Below, piece after piece: positions 31,401-43,700 of a DNA stretch of 64,000 nucleotides. Numbering within the stretch: position 1 is the stretch's first letter; every line of letters starts with the position of its first letter. The stretch comes from Camellia lanceoleosa. Its lineage: Eukaryota; Streptophyta; Magnoliopsida; Ericales; Theaceae. Below the pieces are notes generated by a model. It did not search any database, had not been told where the DNA came from, and worked only from the letters and a program-made list of their open reading frames with translations. The position numbers and the translations under genes are program-made. The DNA is taken from positions 80,903,347-80,967,346 of the forward strand of contig CM045770.1 in assembly GCA_025200525.1 (NCBI GenBank). Reading direction: 5' to 3'.

Positions 31401-33109
31401 GAATAAAATAAAATCTGGAGCTACATGATCAAAACAGCGACTACCTTAATTTGGTTGCTGATACCAAAACGATGTTGTTTTGGTATTTACACCCACATAC
31501 AGATGTTAGCCGACCAACAGGTTGGTAGGGGATACTTTACTAATTCAAACACATATAATATTTTGAATACGCGCCTCTTTCACCCCTCAGTCGAAAGAGA
31601 TCAAAGCTCAGTCGCGCCAATCAGCAATTAACCTTACCATCGACCTTGCCGTCCGTCTGCCCCGCCGTCCGTCTTCGCCTTTCTGATTCGTCTTCGCCAT
31701 TTCTGATTCATCTAGGTATTGTTTTTTCAATTTATAATAGTTTCTCTCTGTTATCATCTCCGTGTCTCACTTTTTGTCTTTCATTTGTCATACTTGTCTT
31801 GTTCTACAATGTCTCACCCACCAGGGCCCTCACCATCGCGATTTTTCGGAGCATCTTCAAGTCTCCCTAAAATCAATTTCTGTATAAACCCTCAGATCAC
31901 TCTCACTCACTCGACCGTACTGTGTCTCCCTCTCACTTTATATGTGTTTGTGTTGATGTTTGTTGCCGGGCTATGTCGATAATAAGATTTCGTTCGATCA
32001 AAGCTCAGTCCCCCAATCTGTGATGTTCGATCAAAGATCCTTCGCTTTTATGATCCATGAAGAAAATTCTGACAATCGCGACCTCTTTATGTTATCTCAT
32101 TTGTTGCAAAAAATAGATGATTTATTTTTAAAAAATATACTTATGGCCTATTATTTTACAAAGAACACAATAAATTAAAAAGTTATAATTATGAAATTAG
32201 TTTAATTTTTTTCTTATAAATAATACATATAAATTTTTTTATAAAATAAATAATTTAAATTATTAAAATGAGAGTGGTGTAAATTTCGCATTCGGACAAC
32301 ACGCATTAATCTAAATTTGGGACAAATTTTCAGTTGATTGATCTATTCGGTTTGAATTAGATAATGTTATTGTGGGACACATGGGCCTACCACACAATTC
32401 AAGTCCACCGTATCAATCAATTTCAATTTAAAAATTACTCTTCTTTTTTTTAACATACTATATGCATTCATTATAATATTCAAATTAGTCAATTACTCTT
32501 ACCATGTGTTGAGATTTTCCAATTATAATCACCATTGATGGCCCAAAAGAAGTACCCACGAAGATTTTCCAGTTGTTACAATTGCTGCCGGCTATGTCCA
32601 TAATAAGATTTTGTTCGATCAAAGCTCATTCCCCCAATCTGTGATCTTCTTGTACTGTTTTGTTTCTCCTCTTTCTTTAAGTATCCCTTTTTATATTTGG
32701 GAAATATACTTTTAATGAGAATAACACTTTTTTGGGTGCTTTTGTAAGTTATTTGTAATTTGATTTCCAAACTAGTTAGTTGGTTAATTGGATTTATTCC
32801 ATTTTTGAAGTACCCTTAAATGAGCCAGAAGCTCTGCAAGGGCTTACCCTATATACCATCCTTTACAAGTTGGAGTTGAATTTTTAAGAAGAGACTTAAA
32901 AATAAAAAAATAAATGAAAAAAGAGAGTGAATCTATGTACACAGAAAAATTATTTTGAATATGTACAGGATACCACATCTTCCATTAATCACAAATTGCC
33001 ATTTATGTTGCCTCTCAAATACCATAATAAATATGAAAGACCTCTACCAATCCCTAAACCAATTACAATATCCTAAACCAATTAAAATATAATAAAAAAA
33101 ATTTTAAAA

Positions 33110-33290
33110 AAAAAAAACTTAACACTGTGACAATATCCGGATATTGTTCATCTGTATGCTATTTACGTAAGGTAAACAAAAGATATATCAAATTCTTGTA
33201 GTGTACGAATTGAACCTGCAAACTTCACATTACCAAGTACTACTATACAACCACTACACTAAAAGCCCTAATTATGTTATAGACCTTGCC
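33110..33290 (-). mobile_element. tRNA-derived SINE fragment
   Basis: On the minus strand TAGTGTAGTGG (complement of 33251-33261) resembles a pol III A box. GGTTCAATTC (complement of 33207-33216) matches a B box, with 34 bases between them, the spacing of tRNA-derived promoters. A T-rich tail lies near 33110. Just past the B box the sequence reads CACTACAAGAATTTG, matching the terminus of the host CACTA element, so part of this unit may be a fragment of another CACTA end. Confidence 0.5.
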
Positions 33291-35159
33291 TAAGTGGGAT
33301 CTATGTGGGGTTAAGAAAAAAAATTATCGTAGTAGAAATTTTAATCCGAGTTTATATGCTAGGGGAGCATCTTTCCTAATTTGTTTTTTTGTTTTTCAAC
33401 AAAGAAAATCTTATTCATTTATCAATTGATGCTTTTTGATTATCTTATGAAACACCAACAACAAAATGATAATAAATCTTACTATTTAAACAAATAAACA
33501 TTTAATTGAACCACCACATAAATTTGTTCAATAAGTTTTCAGGACTCAAAGGTGTTGACTTCTGTAGAGTTGATTAATTACTTTAGAGTTTAGGGCACCA
33601 AACCAAACAGAGATTTGGTTGCTTGTCCGTAAAGTGCACAATAGCATAGGTATGTGGAAAGAAACCTTAGTTTTTTGACCTTTTGATTCAAAGGAAAGAA
33701 ACCTTAGTGGCCAATTTAAAGACAAGAAGAAGAAGAACATGAGAAGAATCCAATGAAAAGCTCTACAATGACTAAGCACCCCTCTCTTGTTATAAGGGCC
33801 CTTTCTCCATTAAGTGGCAAGGAATACCATAAGCCCTCCCCAAATGAACTTGTCTAAAACCACAAGCAATTAACCTATGTTAATAGTTTTTTAATTGAAC
33901 TAATTTTAAAATAATTTAACTTTTTGTTGGCCATATTTTAATATTTTCTTTTACAAAGTATATGTGTCACACATGTTTATGGATGCTTGTGGCCAGGTAC
34001 TGGTCTCTTCTTTTTATTATTGTTTTTATTAGGAGTTTTGTTTTAACGAAAATAGTTATGTACTTTTAATGTGAAGTTGGGTCGAATACATGTGTGAAAC
34101 GATGGACTTGTGGAATAAATTTTTTGAGCAATAAATCAAATATTGTAGAGTAGCTCCTTTATCTTTTGGATCAGCTAGTTTGTTTATTTTGCTTTTAGTT
34201 CAAATATATAGTGTTTATCTGTAAGGATGTTAGCAAGTTCTAAAATTTCAAATTATTACTTAGTGTCTCATGGAAATAAAAGATCTGAATTCTTTTCAAC
34301 CTTTTTTATTCATTTAGTTGTCATGTAGTACTTGATTATTTTACAAAATTTTCTATCATCAGAAGTTGATCATTTCACAATCTCTCCTTTTTCACTACTG
34401 TGTGCATTTTTCCATATAGGGTCGCAACTTTGATGGTGATGGTTTTTTTTTTTTTTTTCAATTGGCAAGTGATTATTTATATTTATGACGATAATGTTAT
34501 TAAATTGAACAATCATAATTTATAAATAATAGAGAAAAAATAATCAATCTTTGTCTTTGGCATAAATTGACTCCCTAATCTTGTAATTAGAAGTATGTAA
34601 AAATAGTCAACTAAGCTAGTACACTAGATTAACATCATCTTGACTTAAAAGCGTTAAAAGTCACAAGGGCATATTAGTTAGTTTGAGGAGAGCACTACCA
34701 ATGGTCCATTTGGGCACACCAGGAAAATAAGAGGTTGTGCAAGCATCTTTAAGCATAAACACTTGTGTAAAAGAGATTGGTATCGTCATAGACACATTTT
34801 ACAGAGGCACAACAAAGAAAATGCAATGTGATAAAGAAAGCAGTTACTAGTTTGTTCTACAATGTCTCTAGCTCCTTCCTCCTCCTTTCTCTACTTCTAC
34901 TTCACCTCCATATTTCTTGGCAAACTCTTCCACTGTTGTGGCGCCAATCTGTCACTATTCTGCTCACGATCTGTTTCCCCCTTTGTAGTGTTGCTCGCTA
35001 TGTTGATCCAAAAAGAAAAGAAAAAAAAATGTATCGATTGTTTGCGACTAGTAGTCCGCTAGAAAGAGGGTCTAAGGGTTGAAGCTGTTAGTCCCGGTAA
35101 TAGTTTGGTAGTCTGCTAATAGTCTTGCCGATCATTAGTATGCTACTAGTCTTGGAATT

Positions 35160-35848
35160 AGTCTTCCATTGAAACAAATTGGTCGCTTTGGTTGAAATTG
35201 CTTTTGTTGGTCTATTTTTGAGCTAATGGTGCTTTTGTTTGTTTGGTTTTGTTGCTTCGCATTGTTGACAACATTTGTTTTTTGGCAAAACAGCCAAAGC
35301 AAACTAGTTTTTTAGCTTCAGTTCTGAAAATATTTTGACAACATTTGTTGTTTGGCAATGCTTTTTAGGTTTTGAGCTTATTTTCTTTTAGAATTCGTAA
35401 TGCTCAAATTAAGTCCAAAGAACTTATTTTCTAAATGAACCATTTCTAGTTACAATAATGATTTTAATGCTATCCCTCAAACAACTTGTGTTTGGATTTT
35501 TAATTTATTAAGTTTTTTGTAAATGAAAAAAAATTAAATATTTTGTCTTGTTTGTTTCTCTTCCTTACAAATTCAAAATTCAAAAGTGTTTGTCGCATGG
35601 GTTTGAATCATATAAACAATCTCTAAAAAAATATATACAAAGTTGTGTAGATTTTTTGAAGAATCTCATCTGTTTGTGCTCAGCTGTGGCTATTGGCTGT
35701 TTTGTTTGTTGGTTTTGTTGCTTCGCTTTGTCTGTTGGTTTCTCAGCAACTGAAGCTTGGAGCTTCTGCTAATTCCAAGCTCCTCTTTATTGAAGGATCT
35801 TATCATACTTTGTATGTATTCATCAATAAAGTTTTCTTTTGCTGATCA
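35160..35848 (+). mobile_element. L1 3' fragment in CACTA
   Basis: The T/G-rich segment ends CAGCAACTGAAGCTTGGAGC, then TTTATTGAAGGATC and CATCAATAAAGTTTTC with TGCTGATCA. This is the same 3' untranslated layout as the L1 ending at 28202 and the fragment ending at 40569. The 5' limit is uncertain and no coding part is present. Confidence 0.55.
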
Positions 35849-36146
35849 CGTAGCTAAAAAATATAAATGAACGGTATCCATGTTAGCATTGTTCTTTTCA
35901 TTGCTTTGTTTCATAAGTGTAACATAAATTGTTTCATTATTTTTGGAATTGTAGAACCCTATTTGAACAATTGTTAATGTAGCAAGCATTGCATGCTTGT
36001 AGGTTGCTTAATTTAGTTTATTTTATTTTCATTTTTTTTGAATCTCTCCTTCCCGTTGCTGTTAGGAAATTTCATTATGTAGTTTCTAACACTTTCTGTA
36101 ATATTATGTATATTAATTACTGTAATGGTTGTGTTTAACCTTTCAG

Positions 36147-39100
36147 ATGGCCCAAATAGACAAGGGTTGGATGACAATAAAAAATAGATTAAGTAGTAAG
36201 AAGTATCAAGAAGGGGTGAATTCATTTATTGAATTTGCGATGAGAGATGTAGGCTTGGAAGATAAGCTTCGGTGTCCATATATTGATTGCTTGAACGACA
36301 AAAAACATACGATCCACGTTGTTAGGATTCATTTGATTCGAAGAGGGATTTCTCTTTCTTACAAGACCTGGGTGCACCATGGGGAACTTGTTCCCGTGGT
36401 TGAACCTCTGATACCGAATGAAGGTCACCATGACATTTATAGTGAAATTGTAGGGGAAGATCAAGATGACAGGGATGATTTGCCTACTATGTTGGAAGAG
36501 GTTTGTAGGGGTTTTGCAATGGATGATGAAGCGGATGAATTACCTGCTACTTTTGAGAGTGTGGATGGTCGAAACTTTGATAAGTTATTTGAAGATGCTC
36601 AACGTAAACTATACCCGGAATGCACAAGGTTCACAGTGTTGTCATTTATTATTAAGATGCTTCACATTAAGGTGTACAACAAGAGGAGCAATAAGTCATT
36701 TGATATGGTTATGAAAGTTTTCAAGGACACTCTACCTGAGTGTGATGAGACTGTTCCATGGACCATATATGGTGCGAAAAGATTCTTACGTGACTTGGGT
36801 TTGGGCTACGTTCCCATTCATGCTTGTAGGTATGATTGTGCACTATTTTGGAAGGAGCATGCACATCTTGATAATTGCCCCAAGTGTGAAGAGCCTAGAT
36901 ACAAGTTGGACAACGGAAAGGGTAAGAAGATCCCTCACAAGATTTTGAGGTACTTTCCATTGACACCAAGATTGAAGAGATTGTATATGTCCAAGAAGAT
37001 CGCTACAGATATGAGATGGCACAAGGAGAAACATGTGGATGATGGAATCTTGAGGCATCCAGCTGATGCTGAGGCATGGAAAGACTTTGATCGGCAACAT
37101 CCTATGTTCGCCATGGATCCACGAAATGTAAGGCTAGGGCTCGCCACCGATGGTTTCAATCCATTCGGAAATATGAGCACATCATACAGTATGTGGCCCG
37201 TTATCCTAATGCCTTACAACCTCTCACCATGGAAGTGTATGAAAGAGCCTTTCTCCATGATGTCATTGCTTATTCCTGGACGATCGGCTCCTGGAAGAGA
37301 TATCGATGTTTACTTACAGCCATTGATTGAGGAGTTGAAGGAGTTATGGGGGGATGGGGTGCGAACTTATGATACGAAAAACGAAGAGTCATTTAGAATG
37401 CATGCTGTACTGATGTGGACCATTAACGACTTCCCTGCATATGGTAACATGTCCGGGTGGACTACTAAAGGTTATTTGGCTTGTCCCACTTGTAATGAGG
37501 ACACATCATCACAAAGGTTAACAAGTAAGATAGGGTACATGGGTGCTCGTCGTTACTTGCCCAAGAACCACAGATGGCGAAGGAGCAAGTTGTTTAACGG
37601 ACAAAGTGAGGTTAGGTGCAGACCGTTGGAGTTATCAGGGGAGCAAATATTAGAGCAAATTCAGACTGGGACATACAAGCCGTTTGGAAAACATCCAAAT
37701 AACAGGAAAAGACAAAGGGACGAAAATCCAGTGTTGAATTGGGCAAAGAGAAGCATTATGTTTGAATTGCCTTACTGGAAGACGCTTAAGCTTCGACACA
37801 ACCTTGATGTCATTCACATAAAGAAGAACATTTGTGACAATTTGATGGGGACATTATTAAATGTAGATGGGAAGAACAAGGACACAGAAAAAACACAGAT
37901 TGATTTAGCAAATTTAAAAATTTGGAAGGAGTTACACCTACAGAGTCGTAGTGATGGGTCATTTGTGAAGCCTCCAGCTGTGTACACATTATCCACGAAA
38001 GAAAGACAAGGCTTTGGTGCTTTTTTGAAATCAATCAAGTATCCCGATGGTTATGCAGCAAACATCTCCAATTGCGTGAATATTGACAGTGGCAAAATCT
38101 CAGGACTCAAAAGTCATGATTGTCATGTGCTTCTACACCGACTACTTCCGGTTGGAATGCGCGGGTATCTTAACAATGACATTGGTACGACTTTGTTTGC
38201 GTTAGGAAATTTGTTCCAACAACTGTGTTCAAAGACGTTGAAGGTGACAGATTTACAGAAGCTAGAGGATCAAATCATACTTGTACTTTGCAAGCTTGAG
38301 AAGATTTTTCCTCCAGCTTTCTTTGATGTCATGGTTCACTTGGTTGTTCATTTGCCGCGCGAGGCAATACTAGGAGGGCCAGTGCAATATCGATGGATGT
38401 ACCCAATTGAACAGTAATTATTTATGCTTTTACCATATCACTGTCATCAACCTTTAATGTTAGTCTATATTTTGGCAATGTAGTATGGACATAGTAAAAA
38501 AAATTTCTCTTGTAGGCTACTTGGAATGCTAAAAGGATTTGTTGCCAATAAAGCTCATCCTGAAGGATCAATTGCGGAGGCGTACATTTCCAATTAGTGT
38601 ACAACTTTCTGCTCGATGTATCTTGATGGATTTGAAACAGTATTTAATCGAGAAGAAAGGAATGATGACGGTGGTGATCATGGCTTGGGGTTAGCCATCT
38701 TCTCTCAAAAAGTTCATCCATTTGGTCTAATCAGTAGGGCACCAGATGTGCCTCTCCACGAACGAGAGATGGCTCAGTGGTTTGTCTTATACAATAGCTT
38801 TGACGTGGAACAATATCTATAGTATGTTTTCAGGCCTAGCTAAAAGTTAAATTCGCCATAACACGTATTGTCTGATTATTCGTAATCATATGTCTTACTT
38901 ATCTACTATTCTTATTAATTAGGGAACACAAGAACATTTTGCAAAATGGAAGTACATGTGATACCACAGAGAGGCAACGGGATGAATTTCCTAAGTGGTT
39001 CAAAGAACGTGTAAGACATACCTATCTATCCAACATGTGAGCACATTATGCTATAACCAACTTGAACAAAGTAACATAACACGTATTGCTTATGTAGATA

Positions 39101-39871
39101 AATCAATTGCGGAATCAAGGGTCGCCGGAAGCAACGGATGAATTGTGGTCGTTGGCCAACGGTCCTAGTGCAATAGTCAACACATATTCGGGATGCATTT
39201 CTAATGGTGTTCGATTTCATACCATCGACCGTGATAACCGTCGTAAAACTCAAAATAGTGGGTTGGTTGTAGAAGGGGAGCATGAGGGTCATTCAATGCG
39301 TTTCTACGGTTACTTGAGGAAAGTGTGGGAAATGACATATTTGTTTAGACATCGAGTTGTTTTGTACCAATGTGAATGGTATAACACCGGTAGCAAAAAG
39401 ACTTGTCTCACGGATACACATGTCACAAGTGTTGATGTAAAAAGTCGATGGTATGAACATGACCCCTTTGTATTCCCAGCTCAAGTAGAACAAGTATTCT
39501 ACGTTAATGATACCAAATTAGGTGGGAATTGGAAAGTTGTAGAACGATTCCACCATCGAGGAATATGGAATGTGCCAGAGATGGATGGTTTACCTGATGA
39601 TGCTCTAAATAGTGTGTTCCAACAAAATGAAACCACCGAGGTTGTACCAATTGTGGATGGAAACGGTATGCAAGTTGAAGGCGGTGGCGATCAAGGGGTT
39701 TTGTGTAGAGATGATATTGAAGGTGAAATTATTCCAAATACAATGGTTTCACAATCTCATAGTCAAACACAAGTCGAGGGTGTTGCTGATGCTTTCATTT
39801 GTGATACCGACGAAGATGACTTCATTGAGGACGATGATGAGCAAGAAGAAGACGAAATTGACATTGTTTAA
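36147..39871 (+). pseudogene. tnp2: TNP2-like CACTA transposase, two in-frame stops
   Basis: Exons 36147-38413, 38516-38821, 38923-39010 and 39098-39871 join in one frame (1145 codons) with GT-AG introns of 102, 101 and 87 bp. The protein cuts and joins CACTA ends. Residues 1-80 form the transposase-associated N-terminal domain (MAQIDKGWM, then CPYIDC). The transposase core follows, with KSFDMVMKVFKDTLPE, LGLGYVPIHACRYDCALFWK, LGLATDGFNPFGNMS near residue 330 and WTINDFPAYGNMSGW near 424. A C-terminal DUF4218-like part spans exons 1-2 and a DUF4216-like part lies in exon 4, ending in an acidic tail. TAG at 38595-38597 interrupts the AYIS-N-CTTFC motif, and a second TAG forms across the exon 2/3 junction (38820-38821 plus 38923). 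The start follows an acceptor-like TTTCAG, so an upstream leader intron is likely. Confidence 0.88.
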
Positions 39872-39959
39872 CTATATAAATCGTGACATAGAACCTTGAT
39901 GTATTTAATACATACTGTTTGAGGACATACTACAACACTTGTTGCTATATATGTTGCTG

Positions 39960-40569
39960 CTGTGCTGTCCGTTTAGTTGGAGAGTTTGGTCTAATATTAA
40001 CTTGTGAATTGCTGCTCTAGTTGTTGTTCTGTTCTGCTGCATTTGATTTAGAGTGTGTTCTGTGCTGTGTGTCTGCTGTAGTGCCTGTTATGTCTGTCTG
40101 CTGTAGTGTACATAACTGAAGGGCAGGCTGGCTGTAGTTCCTGTTTTGTTTCTGCTGATGTGTTGATCTGTGGTGACTGTTTTGTTTTGCTTTGCTCATG
40201 GCTGTGTATATGTTTTGTTGCTGTGTTGGCTTAAACAATCTTGGTGCTTGGAGTGGATGTAAGGCTGCTGTAGTTCAAGGCAGTGGTTGTCTTCTCTGCC
40301 TGTTATTTTTTGGTGATTTGTTTTGGTGCTTCGAAGGGCTGCTGTAGTGCTTCGAAGGGCTGCTGTAGTGCCTCATCTGGTTTTTATTCATGGCAGTGCT
40401 GTGGTGCCTAATATTTCTGGATATCCTTTCTTTATTTGCTTTGTTTGCTTTGTGTGTTGGTCTCTCATCAACTAAGAGGTTGGAGCTTGTTATAGCTCCA
40501 TGCTCCTCTTTATTGATGTACTTATTCATATATTTCATCAATAAAGTCTTCTTTTTGCCGATCAAAAAC
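39960..40569 (+). mobile_element. L1 3' untranslated fragment between the transposase genes
   Basis: The block is rich in CTGCTGTAGTGC and TGTTTTGTTGCTG repeats and ends CATCAATAAAGTCTTC, then GCCGATCAAAAACCAAAAAAC, the tail of the same L1 family. It includes a tandem pair of GTGCTTCGAAGGGCTGCTGTA units near 40326-40368. No coding part is left. Confidence 0.55.
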
Positions 40570-40786
40570 CAAAAAACTTTAATATGTCATCAATATCACT
40601 TGCAAATTTATGTAGATGGATTAGTATATATGTATGAAATTAAGATTTTCATGGATGTTCATTTCTTAGTTATTTTATTTGTTAATTATTACTGTTGACG
40701 TATATGTATGTGTTCACATTAAAAATTTGTGCTTATCCGTGTGCTCATTGTGCACTTCTCGTTTGATTATGTTAAAATGTAACAGA

Positions 40787-43700
40787 ATGGCTCCTGCAAA
40801 GAAGATGCACTGTTTACCACCACCAAAGAGGGCATTACTTGAACCCTACTCACCCTCGACCGATACATGTACACCTTATCTGGAAGGTCTTGCAGCAAAT
40901 GGATTTGAGCCTATTGGACCATCTCTGTCTCAAATTAATGTGTTGTCAGGATCTGAGACTATTGCACCAACGCCGTCTCAAACTAATGCACCACATGAAT
41001 TTAAGATTTGTGAAGCATCTCTGTTTGAAACGCAGGCACCATCTCCTCAAAGTCAAACAAGTGGCGTAGGTAATTAAATATGTTTCATTTACCTTCAATG
41101 TATCCATTGTTTATATTTTTACATTAGTAAATACACTAATAACATTATCAAATATGTAGGTGCATCTTCATCAAGGCGAGTGCGGGGACCAACAGTTGGA
41201 AAAGCAATAGCAAAAAGAGTTGCCAACAATAATGGGAACAAGCTCCACATTCCAATCACTGAGACATTCAATGCATTTGAAGGTGTGCTAGCGACCCCAA
41301 GAGCTAATGAGATTGGCATTCAGATTAGGAGGATGTGCCCCATTCAAGGCGTTAAAAGTTGGACTGTTGCTGATCCTGCGACAAAAGGGGCTGTTGTACA
41401 AGCTGTCCGGGTATGATTTAATTTCTGTATATCTCGTTTCACAACAATTTTGATCATGCATAGTGCACTTTCGTTTCATGCATAGTGCACTTTTGATCAT
41501 TTTTCATGTATGTACCGTTAGAGGTTGAAATACTATACCATTCTATTTCTATTTATAGGTTCTTTGCTTTTTTGACATTAATGTCCCAATTAATATTACT
41601 ATAGTTTAGATTCAATGTTTGGGAAGACAAGTTAGAGTCAATGTTTAGGAAGATAGTTAGATTCAATGTTTGGAATACCTATAGTTATTAAATGTTATAT
41701 ATATATAGAATGGTATAGATTTATTTAATTTTGTAATTTCGTATAGAATGATATAGATTTATACTAAATTAAAAAAAATGGTATGTATATCAAAGGGGAA
41801 GAGGGGATTATAATTATTAATGAATCGTGTTTCATTGATACTTTAGAAGAATCATATGATAATAATATTTTAAAAGTTATCTTACTGAGTACTTTATTTA
41901 AAATAATAAATTAGGCACTACAGCACATCAGTTGATGTGTAAGAATGAATAAGAATAAGAATGAATCACCATATACTAACAATGAATCGTGTTACGCATC
42001 AGTTGACAGGTTTATATGAATATGTCTATCAGTGTAGCTGGGCCTAACTTATTTTCGCTGTAAGGCGACCTAGGCTTGTTCACGAGCTTAAATCTCCTGA
42101 TTCAGACATAATTGGTCTAATGATTATATTCAAGAAAATAAATCCAAAGAAGGAGAAAATGGCATATGAATATTATGTCCAAACAATTTAGCGCTTGTAT
42201 ACGTATACAAAACTCAACTTCTTGTGACTGATTAGAAGGTCTGTGTTATCTGTGCTCTTTAATCGATTTAGCGTTCAAGAAAATAACTTTTCTGGACTGC
42301 TCTACCCTTAGTAAATAAAGTATGAGATTTAGACTAGGATACACTGTGGTTGAATCCACACCTAAAGGATTTTAATTTCTCAATCCTTTATTTCATCTGT
42401 AATATAAGCGCATCGATCAGTCTTTGGAGGAGCAATCGATGCAATGAGTTATGATGAGCCCATTGAGCTAGAGGCAGAGCACTCTGTTATGTTACGCTTT
42501 TAGGTGTTGTTCTGCTTGCTAGTGAAAGGTCCGATGATCTGTTGTTGAACTATCCGGTGATCCGGTGTTACGTGGGTCGGTTAGTCTTGATTGAACTATC
42601 TTTTAATCTATTTCGCTTCGATCCGTCTGTTCATCGCTATCGTCCTTGTGCTAATATCTTGGTGCTAGTCCGGTAGGTTACGGTGACTATTAAAAGGGTG
42701 TGATTCTTGAACTAATCTAGTAGGCTTATGTGGTGGCTAAGAAGTGAACTAATCGATAGTTGCCGATCTAATCTGTGGGTAGGTTCTTGATCTAGAGGAA
42801 GTTGTTTATGTTGTTTTTGCTAAGCTCATCGCTGGCTTAGAAATGTTGTTTATGTTGTTTTTGCTAAACTCATCGTGGCTTAGAAATGTTGAATTTTACA
42901 ATGATGAAAGTAATGTGTTTTTGTTAACACGACTAAGCACTCAAGTTTGTGTCGTCTAAGGCTTCTAGTCGCTGACCACAATTTGAAATTCTGTTAAAAA
43001 GGTCCTAAAATTTTAGTTAGACACTTATAATCTTGGAGGAACTAACATGAATTTGAGTTAGACACTTATAAATTTAGACACTTATAGTTATAAATTTAGA
43101 CACTTATAAGTTAGACACTTATAAATTTTAGTTAGACACTTATAGTCCTAAAAAGGTGCTAAACTTATAACACTTATAAGTCGATTCTTGACCTTTTTAA
43201 CAAATGATCCTTTGAATGTTCAATTATCTTGGAGGAACATGATTTTCGCTTATAATCTTGATAGACAAATTTATTGTTCAGTTTTCACTTTTCAAATGTT
43301 GTACTTGAAAGTATTTAGTCTAATCAAATAGGAGGGTATGTTGGTCCTGATGAAATGTGTGATTGTTCCCAAAGTAAACTCGAACACCATGGCTTTTTTT
43401 TTTTTTTTAAAAACTGTGTGATTTGTTGTCATGTCCCTTTCATGTCGTGCCTTGGTCTTTTTTTTTTTTTTTTTTTGAGAAAGTTGTTGTGTAGGCGTTT
43501 CTATCTCGTTTCCATATATATATATATACATTTTAGCTTTGCAGTGATTGTCCCTTATGTTTCGAAGACTGCTTTTAAAGAGCAACTTGAGGAAGCTTTT
43601 TTGATCCAATAAAGTTTGTAGAAAATGCTGCCACTACGGTCATAATATTTTCCAAACATCAACATATTATTTCCTCTCAATTCGCAATGGTTTTTTTATA

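Larger units (their letters stand above)
31401..36100. other. CACTA 5' filler region
   Basis: Between the left end and the transposase there is no gene. An upstream block (31600-31720) is rich in CGTCCGTC and CGCC motifs and may be a promoter or leader for the transposase. A segment around 31975-32035 (AATAAGATTTCGTTCGATC, then CCCCCAATCTGTGAT) recurs at 32598-32655 with few changes. The rest is AT-rich with a SINE and an L1 3' fragment. Confidence 0.5.
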
